This document shows positions 45,089-53,326 of a stretch of DNA of 64,000 nucleotides, piece by piece (position 1 is the stretch's first letter; each line of letters opens with the position of its first letter). The notes beneath the pieces are model-generated. The model saw only the letters and a list, made by a program, of their open reading frames with translations, made no database searches and was not told the origin of the DNA. Source of the DNA: Acinetobacter pseudolwoffii (GTDB taxonomy: Bacteria; Pseudomonadota; Gammaproteobacteria; Pseudomonadales; Moraxellaceae); the NCBI RefSeq assembly GCF_002803605.1, contig NZ_PHRG01000001.1, positions 694,819-758,818 of the forward strand. The letters are read 5' to 3'. A program made the position numbers and the translations under genes.

Positions 45089-46141
45089 ATGATGATGCAG
45101 GGACGCGAATACATCTCCAGACATTGGAGTCTGTGGCTACTGGGCAGCCTGTTTACTTTATTCGTCCTTCTGTCGAGCCTGTGGTTCAGCCTGATGCTCT
45201 GGGTTCATCAACCCCTCGGAAAAATCGGCAGCTTGATGCTGATTGGACTCTGGCTGACCTTTGCGCTGGTCGTTCTCGGGATTTATTTCACCCGGCATCT
45301 GATCTCCCGCCAAGTGGATAGCGTTCTTTATCTTCTGGCCTTTTTATTCTGTCTGCTGGGATATTTCAGTCTGGAAGCGCATCAGGATCGAGAGTGGAAT
45401 CCTGAGGTTTCCCAGCTTCTGCATTATGAGCAGCAAGGCGATCAGGTTACCTTACACAATATCCGCAACTTTGACTGGCAGGCCGATGGGCGCTATATCG
45501 AACGCTGGGAAAGCCGCAGTTTTGATCTGAATCAGATTACTGGCGTGAACATCATTACTTCCTACTGGATGGGGCCTAAAATTGCCCATACTCTGGTCAG
45601 CTTCGATTTTGCCAATCAAAAACCACTCACCTTCTCAATCGAAATCCGCAAGGAAAAGAATGAAGAATTTTCAGCAATTGGTGGCTTTTTCCGAAAATAT
45701 GAACTGAGTCTGGTCGCATCGGACGAAAAGGATATTCTCTATACCCGCAGTAATGTCCGTGGTGAACAGGTCTACTTTTTCCCAGTCAAAATGCCGCAAG
45801 CTCAGGCCAAAGCGCTATTCAAGGAATATCTGCGCCAGGCCGATGAATTGGCCAGAGAACCCAAGTGGTATAACACCCTGACCAGTAATTGCACCACTCT
45901 GGTCTTTGATATGGTTCAGGCAGTATCGCAACAACAATTGCCTTCAGATTATCGACTGTTAGCGTCCGGCTATTTACCGAATTATCTCTATGATCTGAAA
46001 GTGCTGGATCAATCCTGGGATATGCACACCTGGTACCAACGGGCGCATGTGAATCCACGAGTCAAACAGAGCGCCGATCTGTCCAGCCAGGAATATTCGC
46101 AGCGACTTCGTCAAGGCCTGCCTGCACCTCAGACACATTAA
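45089..46141 (+). CDS. DUF4105 (Lnb_N-like) membrane protein
   Basis: A 350-residue protein with three N-terminal membrane helices (to about residue 95), then a soluble, presumably periplasmic domain. The domain resembles DUF4105, a family also called the N-terminal periplasmic domain of Lnb, the lipoprotein N-acyltransferase of Bacteroides. HNIRNFDW, NEEFSAIGGFFRKYEL and the Cys-bearing WYNTLTSNCTTLVFD are visible; the Cys suggests a thiol active site. It starts 20 bp after folA, so it may be in the same transcript. Its activity in a bacterium of this kind is not known to me. Confidence 0.75.
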   Translation: MMMQGREYISRHWSLWLLGSLFTLFVLLSSLWFSLMLWVHQPLGKIGSLMLIGLWLTFALVVLGIYFTRHLISRQVDSVLYLLAFLFCLLGYFSLEAHQDREWNPEVSQLLHYEQQGDQVTLHNIRNFDWQADGRYIERWESRSFDLNQITGVNIITSYWMGPKIAHTLVSFDFANQKPLTFSIEIRKEKNEEFSAIGGFFRKYELSLVASDEKDILYTRSNVRGEQVYFFPVKMPQAQAKALFKEYLRQADELAREPKWYNTLTSNCTTLVFDMVQAVSQQQLPSDYRLLASGYLPNYLYDLKVLDQSWDMHTWYQRAHVNPRVKQSADLSSQEYSQRLRQGLPAPQTH

Positions 46142-46243
46142 CTGGCGTTTTTATCACTGTAAATAAAGATACAAAATCAACTGGAACCTGAGTCATTTTT
46201 TTGTTTATATACAAATAGCTAGTCAATAATCAGAGTATCTTTC

Positions 46244-46705
46244 ATGCTAAAAAAATTAACTGCAATTGCCCTATTAGGCTCGGTATTGGCTGTAATGGGC
46301 TGCGAGACCGTGCCGAATACCGCCACCACACAAACCACGAATCATTTACAACTTTTGCAAAATCGTACCTGGATTGCCACACAGATTGGCAATACTGAAA
46401 TCAAAACCGCAGCTACTGCATCTCATCTTCCAAGTCTGCAATTTGATACCAGCACCCAGCGTGTTTCCGGTTCAGATGGTTGTAACCGGATCATGGGCAG
46501 CTATACGGCGGGCAAAGATACTTTGAATTTAAGCCAGATGGCAACAACACGCATGGCCTGTATGCATAATGATCAGCTTGATCAAAAATTTAATGAAGCT
46601 TTAGCCAAGGTGACGCATTATCAGGTATTTGGTAAAACCCTAAAACTATTGGATCGTCATGGTAATGTGTTAATTCAGCTGGAAAGTGCAGTTCAGCCAC
46701 GTTAA
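46244..46705 (+). CDS. META-domain (HslJ-like) lipoprotein
   Basis: A 153-residue lipoprotein with signal [20 protein letters not shown] and acylated Cys at 20, followed by Glu-Thr, so it is probably sorted to the outer membrane. The META domain spans about 35-150: [11 protein letters not shown] at its start, [17 protein letters not shown] in the middle and [19 protein letters not shown] near the end. HslJ, the E. coli relative, is linked to heat shock and novobiocin resistance. It is monocistronic with a terminator. Confidence 0.85.
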   Translation: MLKKLTAIALLGSVLAVMGCETVPNTATTQTTNHLQLLQNRTWIATQIGNTEIKTAATASHLPSLQFDTSTQRVSGSDGCNRIMGSYTAGKDTLNLSQMATTRMACMHNDQLDQKFNEALAKVTHYQVFGKTLKLLDRHGNVLIQLESAVQPR

Positions 46706-46716
46706 GACTTCCCTAC

Positions 46717-46746
46717 AAAAAGCCTGTATTGGCGGGCTTTTTTTAT
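46717..46746 (+). terminator. Terminator of the META lipoprotein gene
   Basis: AAAAGCCTG pairs with CGGGCTTTT (one G-T pair), followed by T5. It lies inside the long upstream extension of the msrA frame, which argues against that extension being translated. Confidence 0.8.
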
Positions 46747-46808
46747 CTTTCATACTGATGGGCCAGGATTTAACCATCAGCCCAGTTCAATCGAATGAGG
46801 AATCAGCC

Positions 46809-47333
46809 ATGCAACAAGCACTTTTTGGTGGTGGATGCTTTTGGTGTACCGAAGCGGTATTTTTACAAATTCAGGGCGTTCAGCAAGTCCTGAGTGGCTA
46901 TGCCGGCGGTCATACCCCTGAGCCAAATTATGAGGCCGTGTGCGGCGGTGAAACCGGCCATGCTGAAGTTATTCTGGTTGATTTCGACGAAAACCAGATC
47001 AGCTATGCCCAGCTCCTTGAGGTGTTTTTTGCGACGCATGATCCAACCACTTTGAACCGTCAGGGCAATGACGTCGGCACCCAATATCGTTCCGTGATTT
47101 ATTATCTGAATGCTGAACAAAAAACTCAGGCAGAAGCAGCCATGGATGCTTTAAAAAATGAAGGCCTGACTATTGTGACTGAACTCAGCCCGATGCCGAC
47201 CTTCTATCCTGCTGAGGAATATCACCAAAATTTCTTTGCGAAAAATCCAAACCAAGGTTACTGCAATTTTGCCATTCCGCCAAAACTGAATAAATTACGC
47301 AGTAAATTTATGACTTTGTTAAAAACCCATTAA
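46809..47333 (+). CDS. msrA: Peptide methionine (S)-S-oxide reductase
   Basis: This enzyme repairs oxidised methionine in proteins. The ATG at 46809, with GAGG upstream, gives 174 residues starting [18 protein letters not shown]; the catalytic Cys is in [29 protein letters not shown] and later [12 protein letters not shown] and AEEYHQNFF are family hallmarks (the first read in two parts, [13 protein letters not shown] and [10 protein letters not shown]). An upstream GTG at 46686 would add 41 residues and cross a terminator; it was rejected. No MsrB domain is fused. Confidence 0.95.
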   Translation: MQQALFGGGCFWCTEAVFLQIQGVQQVLSGYAGGHTPEPNYEAVCGGETGHAEVILVDFDENQISYAQLLEVFFATHDPTTLNRQGNDVGTQYRSVIYYLNAEQKTQAEAAMDALKNEGLTIVTELSPMPTFYPAEEYHQNFFAKNPNQGYCNFAIPPKLNKLRSKFMTLLKTH

Positions 47334-47353
47334 TTTGCATAAAAAATGGGGAT

Positions 47354-47385
47354 AAAAAAAGCGACTGAAATCAGTCGCTTTTTTT
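47354..47385. terminator. Bidirectional terminator msrA / exbD
   Basis: A7 GCGACTGA and TCAGTCGC T7 form a perfect hairpin with a 2-base centre. It serves the convergent genes. Confidence 0.9.
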
Positions 47386-47398
47386 CGTTAGCTGAATC

Positions 47399-47803
47399 TT
47401 AGTTATCGGTTGCAAAGGCAATATCGCTGAGTCCGGCTCCACTCGCACGCGACATGACTTGAGCTACCATGTCATAACGGGATTCTTTATCTGCTTTCAG
47501 CACAATCGTCGGCTGACGTTCAGTCTGACCTGCTTCATTAAAACGGGTCTGCAATTCGTCTAGGGTCAGGACATTGCCATTCCAGGCAATGTCACCTTCC
47601 GCATTGATGCTGATTGTGACATTTTCAGGCGGCAGATCAATAATCTCCGCAGTGGTTTGTGGCAAGGTTAATGGAATTGATGGGTTCGCAACGGTCGCTG
47701 TCACCAAGAAGATGATCATCAATACCAACATAATGTCGATGAGGGGAATGAGGTTCATCTCATTCATACCTACATCGTTGTCTTCACCCAGTTGAAAAGC
47801 CAT
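47399..47803 (-). CDS. exbD: Biopolymer transport protein ExbD
   Basis: This 134-residue partner of ExbB in the proton-driven motor that energises TonB has one membrane helix after a short cytoplasmic N-terminus: MNEMNLIPLIDIMLVLMIIF, with the conserved Asp in PLIDIML that carries protons. The periplasmic domain follows (ENVTISINAEGDIAWNG, TIVLKADKESRYDMV). The start overlaps the exbB stop by one base (TAATG). It is third in a tonB-exbB-exbD operon. Confidence 0.93.
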   Translation of the reverse strand: MAFQLGEDNDVGMNEMNLIPLIDIMLVLMIIFLVTATVANPSIPLTLPQTTAEIIDLPPENVTISINAEGDIAWNGNVLTLDELQTRFNEAGQTERQPTIVLKADKESRYDMVAQVMSRASGAGLSDIAFATDN

Positions 47804-48426
47804 TAAGCTTGACCTCCCACTAAACTCTGTTGTGTTACTTTTTCATCAGACTTTTTTGTAGCAGATTCCTGTTGCAACATGGTGTCAATCAACAAGCCAT
47901 GTGCCTGATCTTGTAACTCATGCGCCAAACCACGATTGAAACGCACACAGATGTTATAAGCCAGTACCGCAGGAATCGCGACGGCCAAGCCTAGACCCGT
48001 CATGATCAAGGCTTCACCGACTGGGGTTGCCACTTGTGCCAGACCAGCCTGACCGCTTTTACCCACTGCAACCAGCGCATGGAAAATACCCCACACGGTA
48101 CCAAACAAACCGACAAATGGTGAAATCGAAGCAATCGTACCGAGGACGGATACCCCTTTCTCAGCATTGGCTTTTTCGGCTGAAATCTGACGTAATAACG
48201 CCTGTTCTGCCACTGCCTTACGCTGTTCAAAGCCCAAAGGAGCCAATTTGGTTTTCAGTTGCTCCAATGCTTGAGACAGCTGGGTATAAGCAACTTGTTT
48301 AAGCTGGCGAGTGCCCATTAAACGCAGCACAAAAATGGTCCATGTCGCAATCGACATTGCCAATAACACGAAGTACAGCGTTTTACTGACTGCATCAGCG
48401 TGTTGCCAATAAACTGAAAAGTTCAT
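47803..48426 (-). CDS. exbB: Biopolymer transport protein ExbB
   Basis: This 207-residue MotA/TolQ/ExbB proton-channel protein has three helices, beginning MNFSVYWQHADAVSKTLYF. The conserved regions are TIASISPFVGLFGTVWGIFHA and PVGEALIMTGLGLAVAIPAVLAYN (the first read as TIASISPFVGLFGTVWG). It lies between tonB (25 bp upstream) and exbD (1-bp overlap). It forms the pentameric stator around the ExbD dimer. Confidence 0.94.
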   Translation of the reverse strand: MNFSVYWQHADAVSKTLYFVLLAMSIATWTIFVLRLMGTRQLKQVAYTQLSQALEQLKTKLAPLGFEQRKAVAEQALLRQISAEKANAEKGVSVLGTIASISPFVGLFGTVWGIFHALVAVGKSGQAGLAQVATPVGEALIMTGLGLAVAIPAVLAYNICVRFNRGLAHELQDQAHGLLIDTMLQQESATKKSDEKVTQQSLVGGQA

Positions 48427-48451
48427 CTTCGAACTCCTAATGGGTTAGCCG

Positions 48452-49219
48452 TTATTTGGTAATTTGAAAATCGAAAGGCTGCTCAACCCGGGTTGGATAA
48501 GCCACACCATTTTCCACATATTTGGTTAGTTGCGCGCGGCGTACCGCTGCTTCAACTTTACGGTTCACTGCCGAGCTACAATCCGAATTACGTGCAGTCG
48601 CAGAAACCACTTTACCCTGCTCATTTGCCGCCACATCGACCACCATCGAACAAGTCGCTCTTAACTCACCTGAAGACAAGGAAACTTTCGGTGCGCGCTG
48701 CCAGCTCACTCCCCCCCCAATCGAGACACTTTTTGGTGATGGCGGCGCAGCAGGTGCTGGCGGTGCTACAGGCGCAGGTGGCGCGACTGGAGCTGGTGCC
48801 GGTTGCACTTTGGTTTCGGTGACCACTGTCGACACCACCGGACTTGGGGTTGGTTTAGCTTCAACGGGTGGTGCTTTCACGACTTTAGGTGCTTCTGCCT
48901 TCTTCACCTGTTCTATTTTTTCAACTTTTTTCGGTGGTGGCAGCGGTTTATCTACAATTTTGACTTCTTTGGGCTTAGGCGGCTCTTTTTGTGGCTCGGC
49001 CTTCGGCTTTGGCGGTAAAGGTTTGGGTGCTTCCTGCAATTTTACAAAGCGCACTTTAAGCGGCTCTTTCTCTACAGGCTTGAGCTCCGGTGCGTCCATC
49101 TGGCTCACTGCCCACAATAGGCCCACATGTCCGACGAACACGGCCGCCAGAATCGAGATGACTTTCTTTTTCATCTTGTTGGGCGGTGTAGGTGGCATGG
49201 GAGCAGCAACTTGACTCAT
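48452..49219 (-). CDS. tonB: Energy-transducing protein TonB
   Basis: This protein links the inner-membrane motor to the outer-membrane receptors. The ATG at 49219 gives 255 residues; a TTG 13 codons upstream was rejected. A membrane helix lies near residues 20-40 (VISILAAVFVGHVGLLWAV). A long Pro/Lys/Glu-rich periplasm-spanning segment follows (about 50-165: KPLPPKPKAEPQKEPPKPKE and similar). The C-terminal domain includes ELRATCSMVVDVAANEQG and NGVAYPTRVEQPFDFQI. The two Cys in this domain could form a disulfide. A run of eight G (48711-48718) encodes three Gly just before the C-terminal domain. It is first gene of tonB-exbB-exbD, with a Fur-like palindrome upstream, and probably serves the two receptors at 23-28 kb. 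Confidence 0.93.
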   Translation of the reverse strand: MSQVAAPMPPTPPNKMKKKVISILAAVFVGHVGLLWAVSQMDAPELKPVEKEPLKVRFVKLQEAPKPLPPKPKAEPQKEPPKPKEVKIVDKPLPPPKKVEKIEQVKKAEAPKVVKAPPVEAKPTPSPVVSTVVTETKVQPAPAPVAPPAPVAPPAPAAPPSPKSVSIGGGVSWQRAPKVSLSSGELRATCSMVVDVAANEQGKVVSATARNSDCSSAVNRKVEAAVRRAQLTKYVENGVAYPTRVEQPFDFQITK

Positions 49220-49298
49220 TAAATCTATTACCTTGAGGAGATGATGTGAAACAAACAATCAAGCTCATCGGTTAGCACAATTAAAGTACGCCAATAAT

Positions 49299-49319
49299 AA
49301 ATGAGAAGTGTTTTCATTT
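49299..49319 (-). promoter_or_regulatory. Fur-box-like palindrome upstream of tonB
   Basis: AAATGA and TCATTT arms with inner AA/TT pairs (AAATGAGAAGTGTTTTCATTT) form an imperfect inverted repeat about 80 bp before the tonB ATG. It is AT-rich and like the Fur 7-1-7 core. Confidence 0.5.
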
Positions 49320-49363
49320 GCAACTACTAATCATGCCTTTCACTGACTTTTTTTGCATCAAAA

Positions 49364-49394
49364 CAAAAAAGGCACACTAAAAGTATGCCTTTTT
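49364..49394 (-). terminator. Terminator of purU
   Basis: AAAAAGGCA and TGCCTTTTT arms with an inner ACT/AGT pair after one mismatch. It lies 18 bp after the purU stop. Confidence 0.8.
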
Positions 49395-49411
49395 AAATAG
49401 GGATGCAAGTT

Positions 49412-50278
49412 TTATTGGAACACCACAGTTTTATTGCCATCGACAATAATACGGTCTTCCAGATGCCATTTCACTGCACGTGCCAGTACATTACGTTCTA
49501 CGTCCTGACCGAGTTCACGTAACTGTTCAACGGTAAAGTCATGATTGACACGTTCTACGTCCTGCTCGATGATCGGGCCCTGATCCAGATCGGCAGTGAC
49601 ATAGTGTGCAGTCGCACCGATCAGCTTGACACCTTTTTCATGCGCCTGTTTATACGGATTTGCACCGACAAATGCGGGCAGGAATGAATGGTGAATATTG
49701 ATCACTTTCATTTCCCACTTGCTTACAAATTCTTCATCTAGAATCTGCATATAGCGCGCCAATACCAACAGGTCATTGCCCTGCATTAACTGGTCAATTT
49801 CTGCATAGGCTTCAGGCTTGTTGTCTTTGGTCACCGGCACCACTTCAAATGGAATGCCAAAGTTTTCAACCGCTTCGCGTAAAGTCTCGTGATTCGATAC
49901 CACCTTGGTAATTTCACATGGCAAACCACCACGGGCATGACGCCATAACAGCTCAAGCAAGGCATGATCGACCTTAGACACCAAAATACCGACTTTCTTC
50001 ACATCGCTGACCAGAGCCAGACGCCATTGCATGCCATAACGCTCTGCGACATTTACCGCAAAAGTCTGGGTAATGCTTTCTTTACGGCTTTGCAGATGAT
50101 CCAGTTCAAATTCAACGCGCATGAAGTAACGGCCGCCCTGCGCTGCTGTCGCATATTGGTCAAGCGCAGTAATATTGGCACCTTGATGATACAAGAAGCT
50201 CGAAACAGCCTGCACGATGCCCGGCTTGTCTTCACAAGTAATCAATAAACGTGCGGTGTTAGCAGTCGTCATATTCAT
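49412..50278 (-). CDS. purU: Formyltetrahydrofolate deformylase
   Basis: This enzyme hydrolyses 10-formyltetrahydrofolate to formate and tetrahydrofolate, balancing one-carbon units. The 288 residues comprise an N-terminal ACT regulatory domain (RLLITCEDKPGIVQAVSSFL, residues about 10-85) and a C-terminal formyltransferase-fold domain with the active site INIHHSFLPAFVGANPY, then GATAHYVTADLDQGPII. The start is ATG 50278. It is monocistronic, with the TetR gene upstream in the same direction. Confidence 0.95.
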   Translation of the reverse strand: MNMTTANTARLLITCEDKPGIVQAVSSFLYHQGANITALDQYATAAQGGRYFMRVEFELDHLQSRKESITQTFAVNVAERYGMQWRLALVSDVKKVGILVSKVDHALLELLWRHARGGLPCEITKVVSNHETLREAVENFGIPFEVVPVTKDNKPEAYAEIDQLMQGNDLLVLARYMQILDEEFVSKWEMKVINIHHSFLPAFVGANPYKQAHEKGVKLIGATAHYVTADLDQGPIIEQDVERVNHDFTVEQLRELGQDVERNVLARAVKWHLEDRIIVDGNKTVVFQ

Positions 50279-50325
50279 GTTGGTTTAAGTCACTAATCAG
50301 TTAAATTTAAAATAAGCCGAGTATT

Positions 50326-51057
50326 CTAGCGCGTTTCCGAGATATTCTGAATAGTCGACTCGACTTCTGTGTTTTTTGCAGATGACAGGCTGGCAAAAAG
50401 TTCCGAAGAACCCAGGCTATTTAGCAAACCTTCATAAGTTTGACGGCTTTCACCGCGTAAATAGGCCCCTTCCAGGAACACCATTTGACGGAGTGCCTGC
50501 CAGACCCATTTTTCTTCCAGCGTATTGGAATCGGTCAGATGACCTGACATATATAGGAAGTTGGTCCAGTTGGTCAGTACAATCCACAGGTTAATGATCA
50601 GTGCTTCAATTTCTGAATCGGTCATGTCCATCAAGCCAGCATTCACAAAAGCCTTATAGATTTTCTGACCTTGCTGCATCACCTCGCCGGCAAAGCGTGG
50701 ATACATCTTGCGGAAATCTTCGTTATTTTCGACCAGATGATAGACATCGCGATGCAGGAAACGATAAGCCCACAGCTGACTGCTCAGTACCTGAAAATAA
50801 TGAATCTTGTCATTGGCATCCAGAGCACGATCATCCGGCAGCGCCAGCATTTCCAGAGTTTGCTGCTGGTACTCCTCCATCAGTTCTTTAATAATTTCAT
50901 TCTTATTACGGAAATGATAATACAGGTTACCAGGGCTCATCCCGAGTTCAGCCGCAATATGATTGGTGGTCACAGAGCGTTCGCCACGCTCATTGAACAG
51001 CTGCAAACTGAGCTGCAAGATACGCTCTTTAGTTTTTAAGGTTTTGGTTTGGGACAT
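50326..51057 (-). CDS. TetR-family transcriptional regulator
   Basis: This 243-residue regulator starts at ATG 51057 (MSQTKTLKTKERIL). Longer alternatives upstream give residues unlike the family. The helix-turn-helix is clear: GERSVTTNHIAAELGMSPGN, then LYYHFRNKNEIIKELM. The C-terminal ligand domain is unclassified; its Trp/Tyr-rich segment (IVLTNWTNFLYMSGH) suggests a hydrophobic effector. It is divergent from an aldehyde dehydrogenase gene with a 115-bp gap that contains a palindrome, so it probably represses that gene and itself. The ligand may be an aldehyde or fatty acid, which is inference only. Confidence 0.85.
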   Translation of the reverse strand: MSQTKTLKTKERILQLSLQLFNERGERSVTTNHIAAELGMSPGNLYYHFRNKNEIIKELMEEYQQQTLEMLALPDDRALDANDKIHYFQVLSSQLWAYRFLHRDVYHLVENNEDFRKMYPRFAGEVMQQGQKIYKAFVNAGLMDMTDSEIEALIINLWIVLTNWTNFLYMSGHLTDSNTLEEKWVWQALRQMVFLEGAYLRGESRQTYEGLLNSLGSSELFASLSSAKNTEVESTIQNISETR

Positions 51058-51116
51058 CCTAAAATAACCATTCAGTTCGTGCATTAGCAGGCTAACACAC
51101 AAAGTCACTTGACTAA

Positions 51117-51134
51117 TTAGAGTATTTGCTCTAA
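51117..51134. promoter_or_regulatory. Candidate operator between TetR gene and aldehyde dehydrogenase
   Basis: TTAGAG and CTCTAA are perfect inverted arms around a 6-base spacer, central to the 115-bp divergent gap. The size fits a TetR-family operator. Confidence 0.5.
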
Positions 51135-51172
51135 AAATTAATTAATCGATTTTTGAATAATGGTAGTGCGGC

Positions 51173-52621
51173 ATGAACAGTCACACAAAAACAATATCAA
51201 TGACACCACATTTTTTTGATGGCCAATACTTAAATGAGCTTTTGGCACAACAAAAACATGCTTACTTAAACTATCCTTTGCCGACGGCAAAGGAACGCAT
51301 CGATCGTTTAGCTCGACTTAAGCGTATCTTAGTTAAGTATCAAGATCAATTTGCAGAGGCAATTAATCAAGATTATGGTAACCGCTCGATTGGGGAAACC
51401 AAAATCGGTGAACTGCTCACCTGTCTGGAACATATCAAATATTATAGCAAAAACTTGACCCGATGGATGAAACCCTCCAAGCGTCATGTCGGCATTATTC
51501 ATCAACCGGCCAAAGCTTGGGTGCAATATCAGCCTTTGGGCGTGATTGGGATTATTGCACCGTGGAACTATCCGCTGTTGCTGTCCGTTGGCCCGCTCAT
51601 TTGTGCATTGGCTGCCGGCAACCACGCCATGATCAAGATTTCTAGTGCATCGGCTGCGTTTGGTGAAGTGCTTGAAAAAGCCTTGGCAGAAGCCTTTCCA
51701 AAAGAGCTGGTCGCAGTGGTCAATGGTGGCGGTGTGATCTCAGATGCTTTCTGTCGTCTAGCCTTCGACAAAATGATTTTTACCGGCTCGACTGCTGTGG
51801 GTAAAACCGTGATGGCAGCCGCAGCAGAAAATCTGGTTCCGGTGATTCTGGAACTGGGAGGTAAATCGCCAGTGCTGGTGCATCCATCGATTGATCTGCG
51901 TGATGTCGCGCAGCGGATTGCGGTGGGCAAACTCTGGAATGCCGGTCAAACCTGTGTCGCACCGGACTATATGTTCCTGCCTCGTGGCAAGACGGCAGAA
52001 TTTATTGATCATTTTAAAGCCTGCGTAGAAAGAATGTATCCGGATATCACTCATAATCAGGATTACACCTCGATTGTGAATGACAAACAGTACAACCGTC
52101 TGCAAGGCTATCTGGATGATGCGCGTGAACAGGGTGCTCATGTTATTGAAATCAATCCGCGCCATGAAAATTCCGCTGATCTGCGTAAAATTTCCCCCAC
52201 CATTGTGACCAATGTCACACCAAGCATGCAGATCATGCAGCATGAAATCTTTGGTCCACTGCTGCCAATCATGGAATATGATCAAATTGATGAAGTTATC
52301 GACTTTATTAATAGCCGTCCACGCCCACTTGCTTTATACTACTTCGACTTTGATCAAGCGCGTGCTGATTATGTCGCACAGCGTACCCATTCAGGGCATT
52401 TCGGGCAAAATACGGTATTAACCCATGTTGCACAAGACGATCTACCATTTGGGGGTGTCGGTGCATCAGGTATGGGGAAATATCACGGTCCAGAAGGCTT
52501 CTTCAGTTTGTCGCATGAACGCTCGGTAATGTCGAATCCAAAGCTGTATAGCTTGAAATACATTCTGCCGCCGTTCAATAAACCGATTCACAAGCTGATT
52601 TCGAAGACACTTCTCCGTTAA
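51173..52621 (+). CDS. Aldehyde dehydrogenase, coniferyl-aldehyde type
   Basis: This 482-residue NAD(P)-dependent aldehyde dehydrogenase has the motifs GIIAPWNYPLLL, FTGSTAVGK (cofactor), LELGGKSP (catalytic Glu) and NAGQTCVAPDY (catalytic Cys near residue 262). Length and the C-terminal segment FFSLSHERSVM resemble the coniferyl aldehyde dehydrogenase / long-chain class-3-like group, and the hydrophobic C-terminus could attach to membrane. The start is ATG 51173, and the operator-like palindrome lies 39 bp upstream. The physiological substrate is not clear. Confidence 0.88.
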   Translation: MNSHTKTISMTPHFFDGQYLNELLAQQKHAYLNYPLPTAKERIDRLARLKRILVKYQDQFAEAINQDYGNRSIGETKIGELLTCLEHIKYYSKNLTRWMKPSKRHVGIIHQPAKAWVQYQPLGVIGIIAPWNYPLLLSVGPLICALAAGNHAMIKISSASAAFGEVLEKALAEAFPKELVAVVNGGGVISDAFCRLAFDKMIFTGSTAVGKTVMAAAAENLVPVILELGGKSPVLVHPSIDLRDVAQRIAVGKLWNAGQTCVAPDYMFLPRGKTAEFIDHFKACVERMYPDITHNQDYTSIVNDKQYNRLQGYLDDAREQGAHVIEINPRHENSADLRKISPTIVTNVTPSMQIMQHEIFGPLLPIMEYDQIDEVIDFINSRPRPLALYYFDFDQARADYVAQRTHSGHFGQNTVLTHVAQDDLPFGGVGASGMGKYHGPEGFFSLSHERSVMSNPKLYSLKYILPPFNKPIHKLISKTLLR

Positions 52622-52786
52622 ATGATCAAGGCATGAGCTATCGATATAGCTCGTGCTGCGTTTTGACGAAAATCGCTTGTCTTTTAAGCGCATTTTTGAT
52701 ATAAAACGCCCCTTGAATGATTTCAATCCGTTTATTTTTGACTGGCCATACAGATTTGCTGTTGGCTAAATCAATGGAGTTACACC

Positions 52787-53023
52787 ATGTCTAAGGTTTG
52801 CCAAGTTACCGGCAAGCGTCCAGTCGTTGGTAACAACGTCTCACACGCCAACAACAAAACTAAACGCCGGTTCGAGCCGAACCTGCACCACCACCGTTTC
52901 TGGTTAGAAAGCGAAAAACGTTTTGTACGTCTTCGTTTAACCACTAAAGGTATGCGTATTATCGACAAATTGGGCATTGAAAAGGTTGTTGCTGACCTAC
53001 GTGCTCAAGGTCAAAAGATCTAA
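52787..53023 (+). CDS. rpmB: Ribosomal protein L28
   Basis: A 78-residue large-subunit protein beginning [20 protein letters not shown] and rich in basic residues. TGGAG lies upstream of the ATG. It is in the usual rpmB-rpmG operon, with rpmG 12 bp downstream. Confidence 0.97.
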
Positions 53024-53035
53024 GGAGTCTGAACC

Positions 53036-53191
53036 ATGCGTGATAAAATTCGCTTAGTTTCTTCAGCTGGTACAGGTTATTTCTATACCACGACTAAGAA
53101 CAAACGTACTATGCCGGAAAAAATGGAAATCAAAAAATTTGATCCAAAAATCCGTCAACACGTAATCTTCAAAGAAGCTAAAATCAAATAA
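53036..53191 (+). CDS. rpmG: Ribosomal protein L33
   Basis: A 51-residue protein starting [20 protein letters not shown] and ending FKEAKIK. It has no cysteines, so it is the zinc-independent form of L33. AAGGAG lies 10 bp before the ATG. It is second in rpmB-rpmG, closed by a terminator. Confidence 0.97.
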
Positions 53192-53203
53192 TTTTGGCTT
53201 TTT

Positions 53204-53237
53204 AAAAAAAACGACCCTTTCAGGTCGTTTTTTTTTG
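53204..53237 (+). terminator. Terminator of rpmB-rpmG
   Basis: A8 CGACC pairs with GGTCG T9 around a 6-base loop, directly after rpmG. Confidence 0.95.
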
Positions 53238-53326
53238 CATTTTTTTTACCCCACTTGATAAACTTTCTACATGTTTTGGCACTTTTTGTGCTTATTTCCC
53301 AGCAAACCTAACTAAAGGAGTATTTA

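Noticed and set aside
46686-46808. N-terminal extension of msrA with a hydrophobic stretch that imitates a signal peptide
   Set aside because: It starts at a GTG inside the preceding gene and crosses that gene's terminator; GAGG favours the ATG at 46809.
48522-49214. 230-codon Gly/Thr-rich plus-strand frame
   Set aside because: It is antisense to the Pro/Lys-rich segment of tonB, whose codon bias keeps the opposite strand open.
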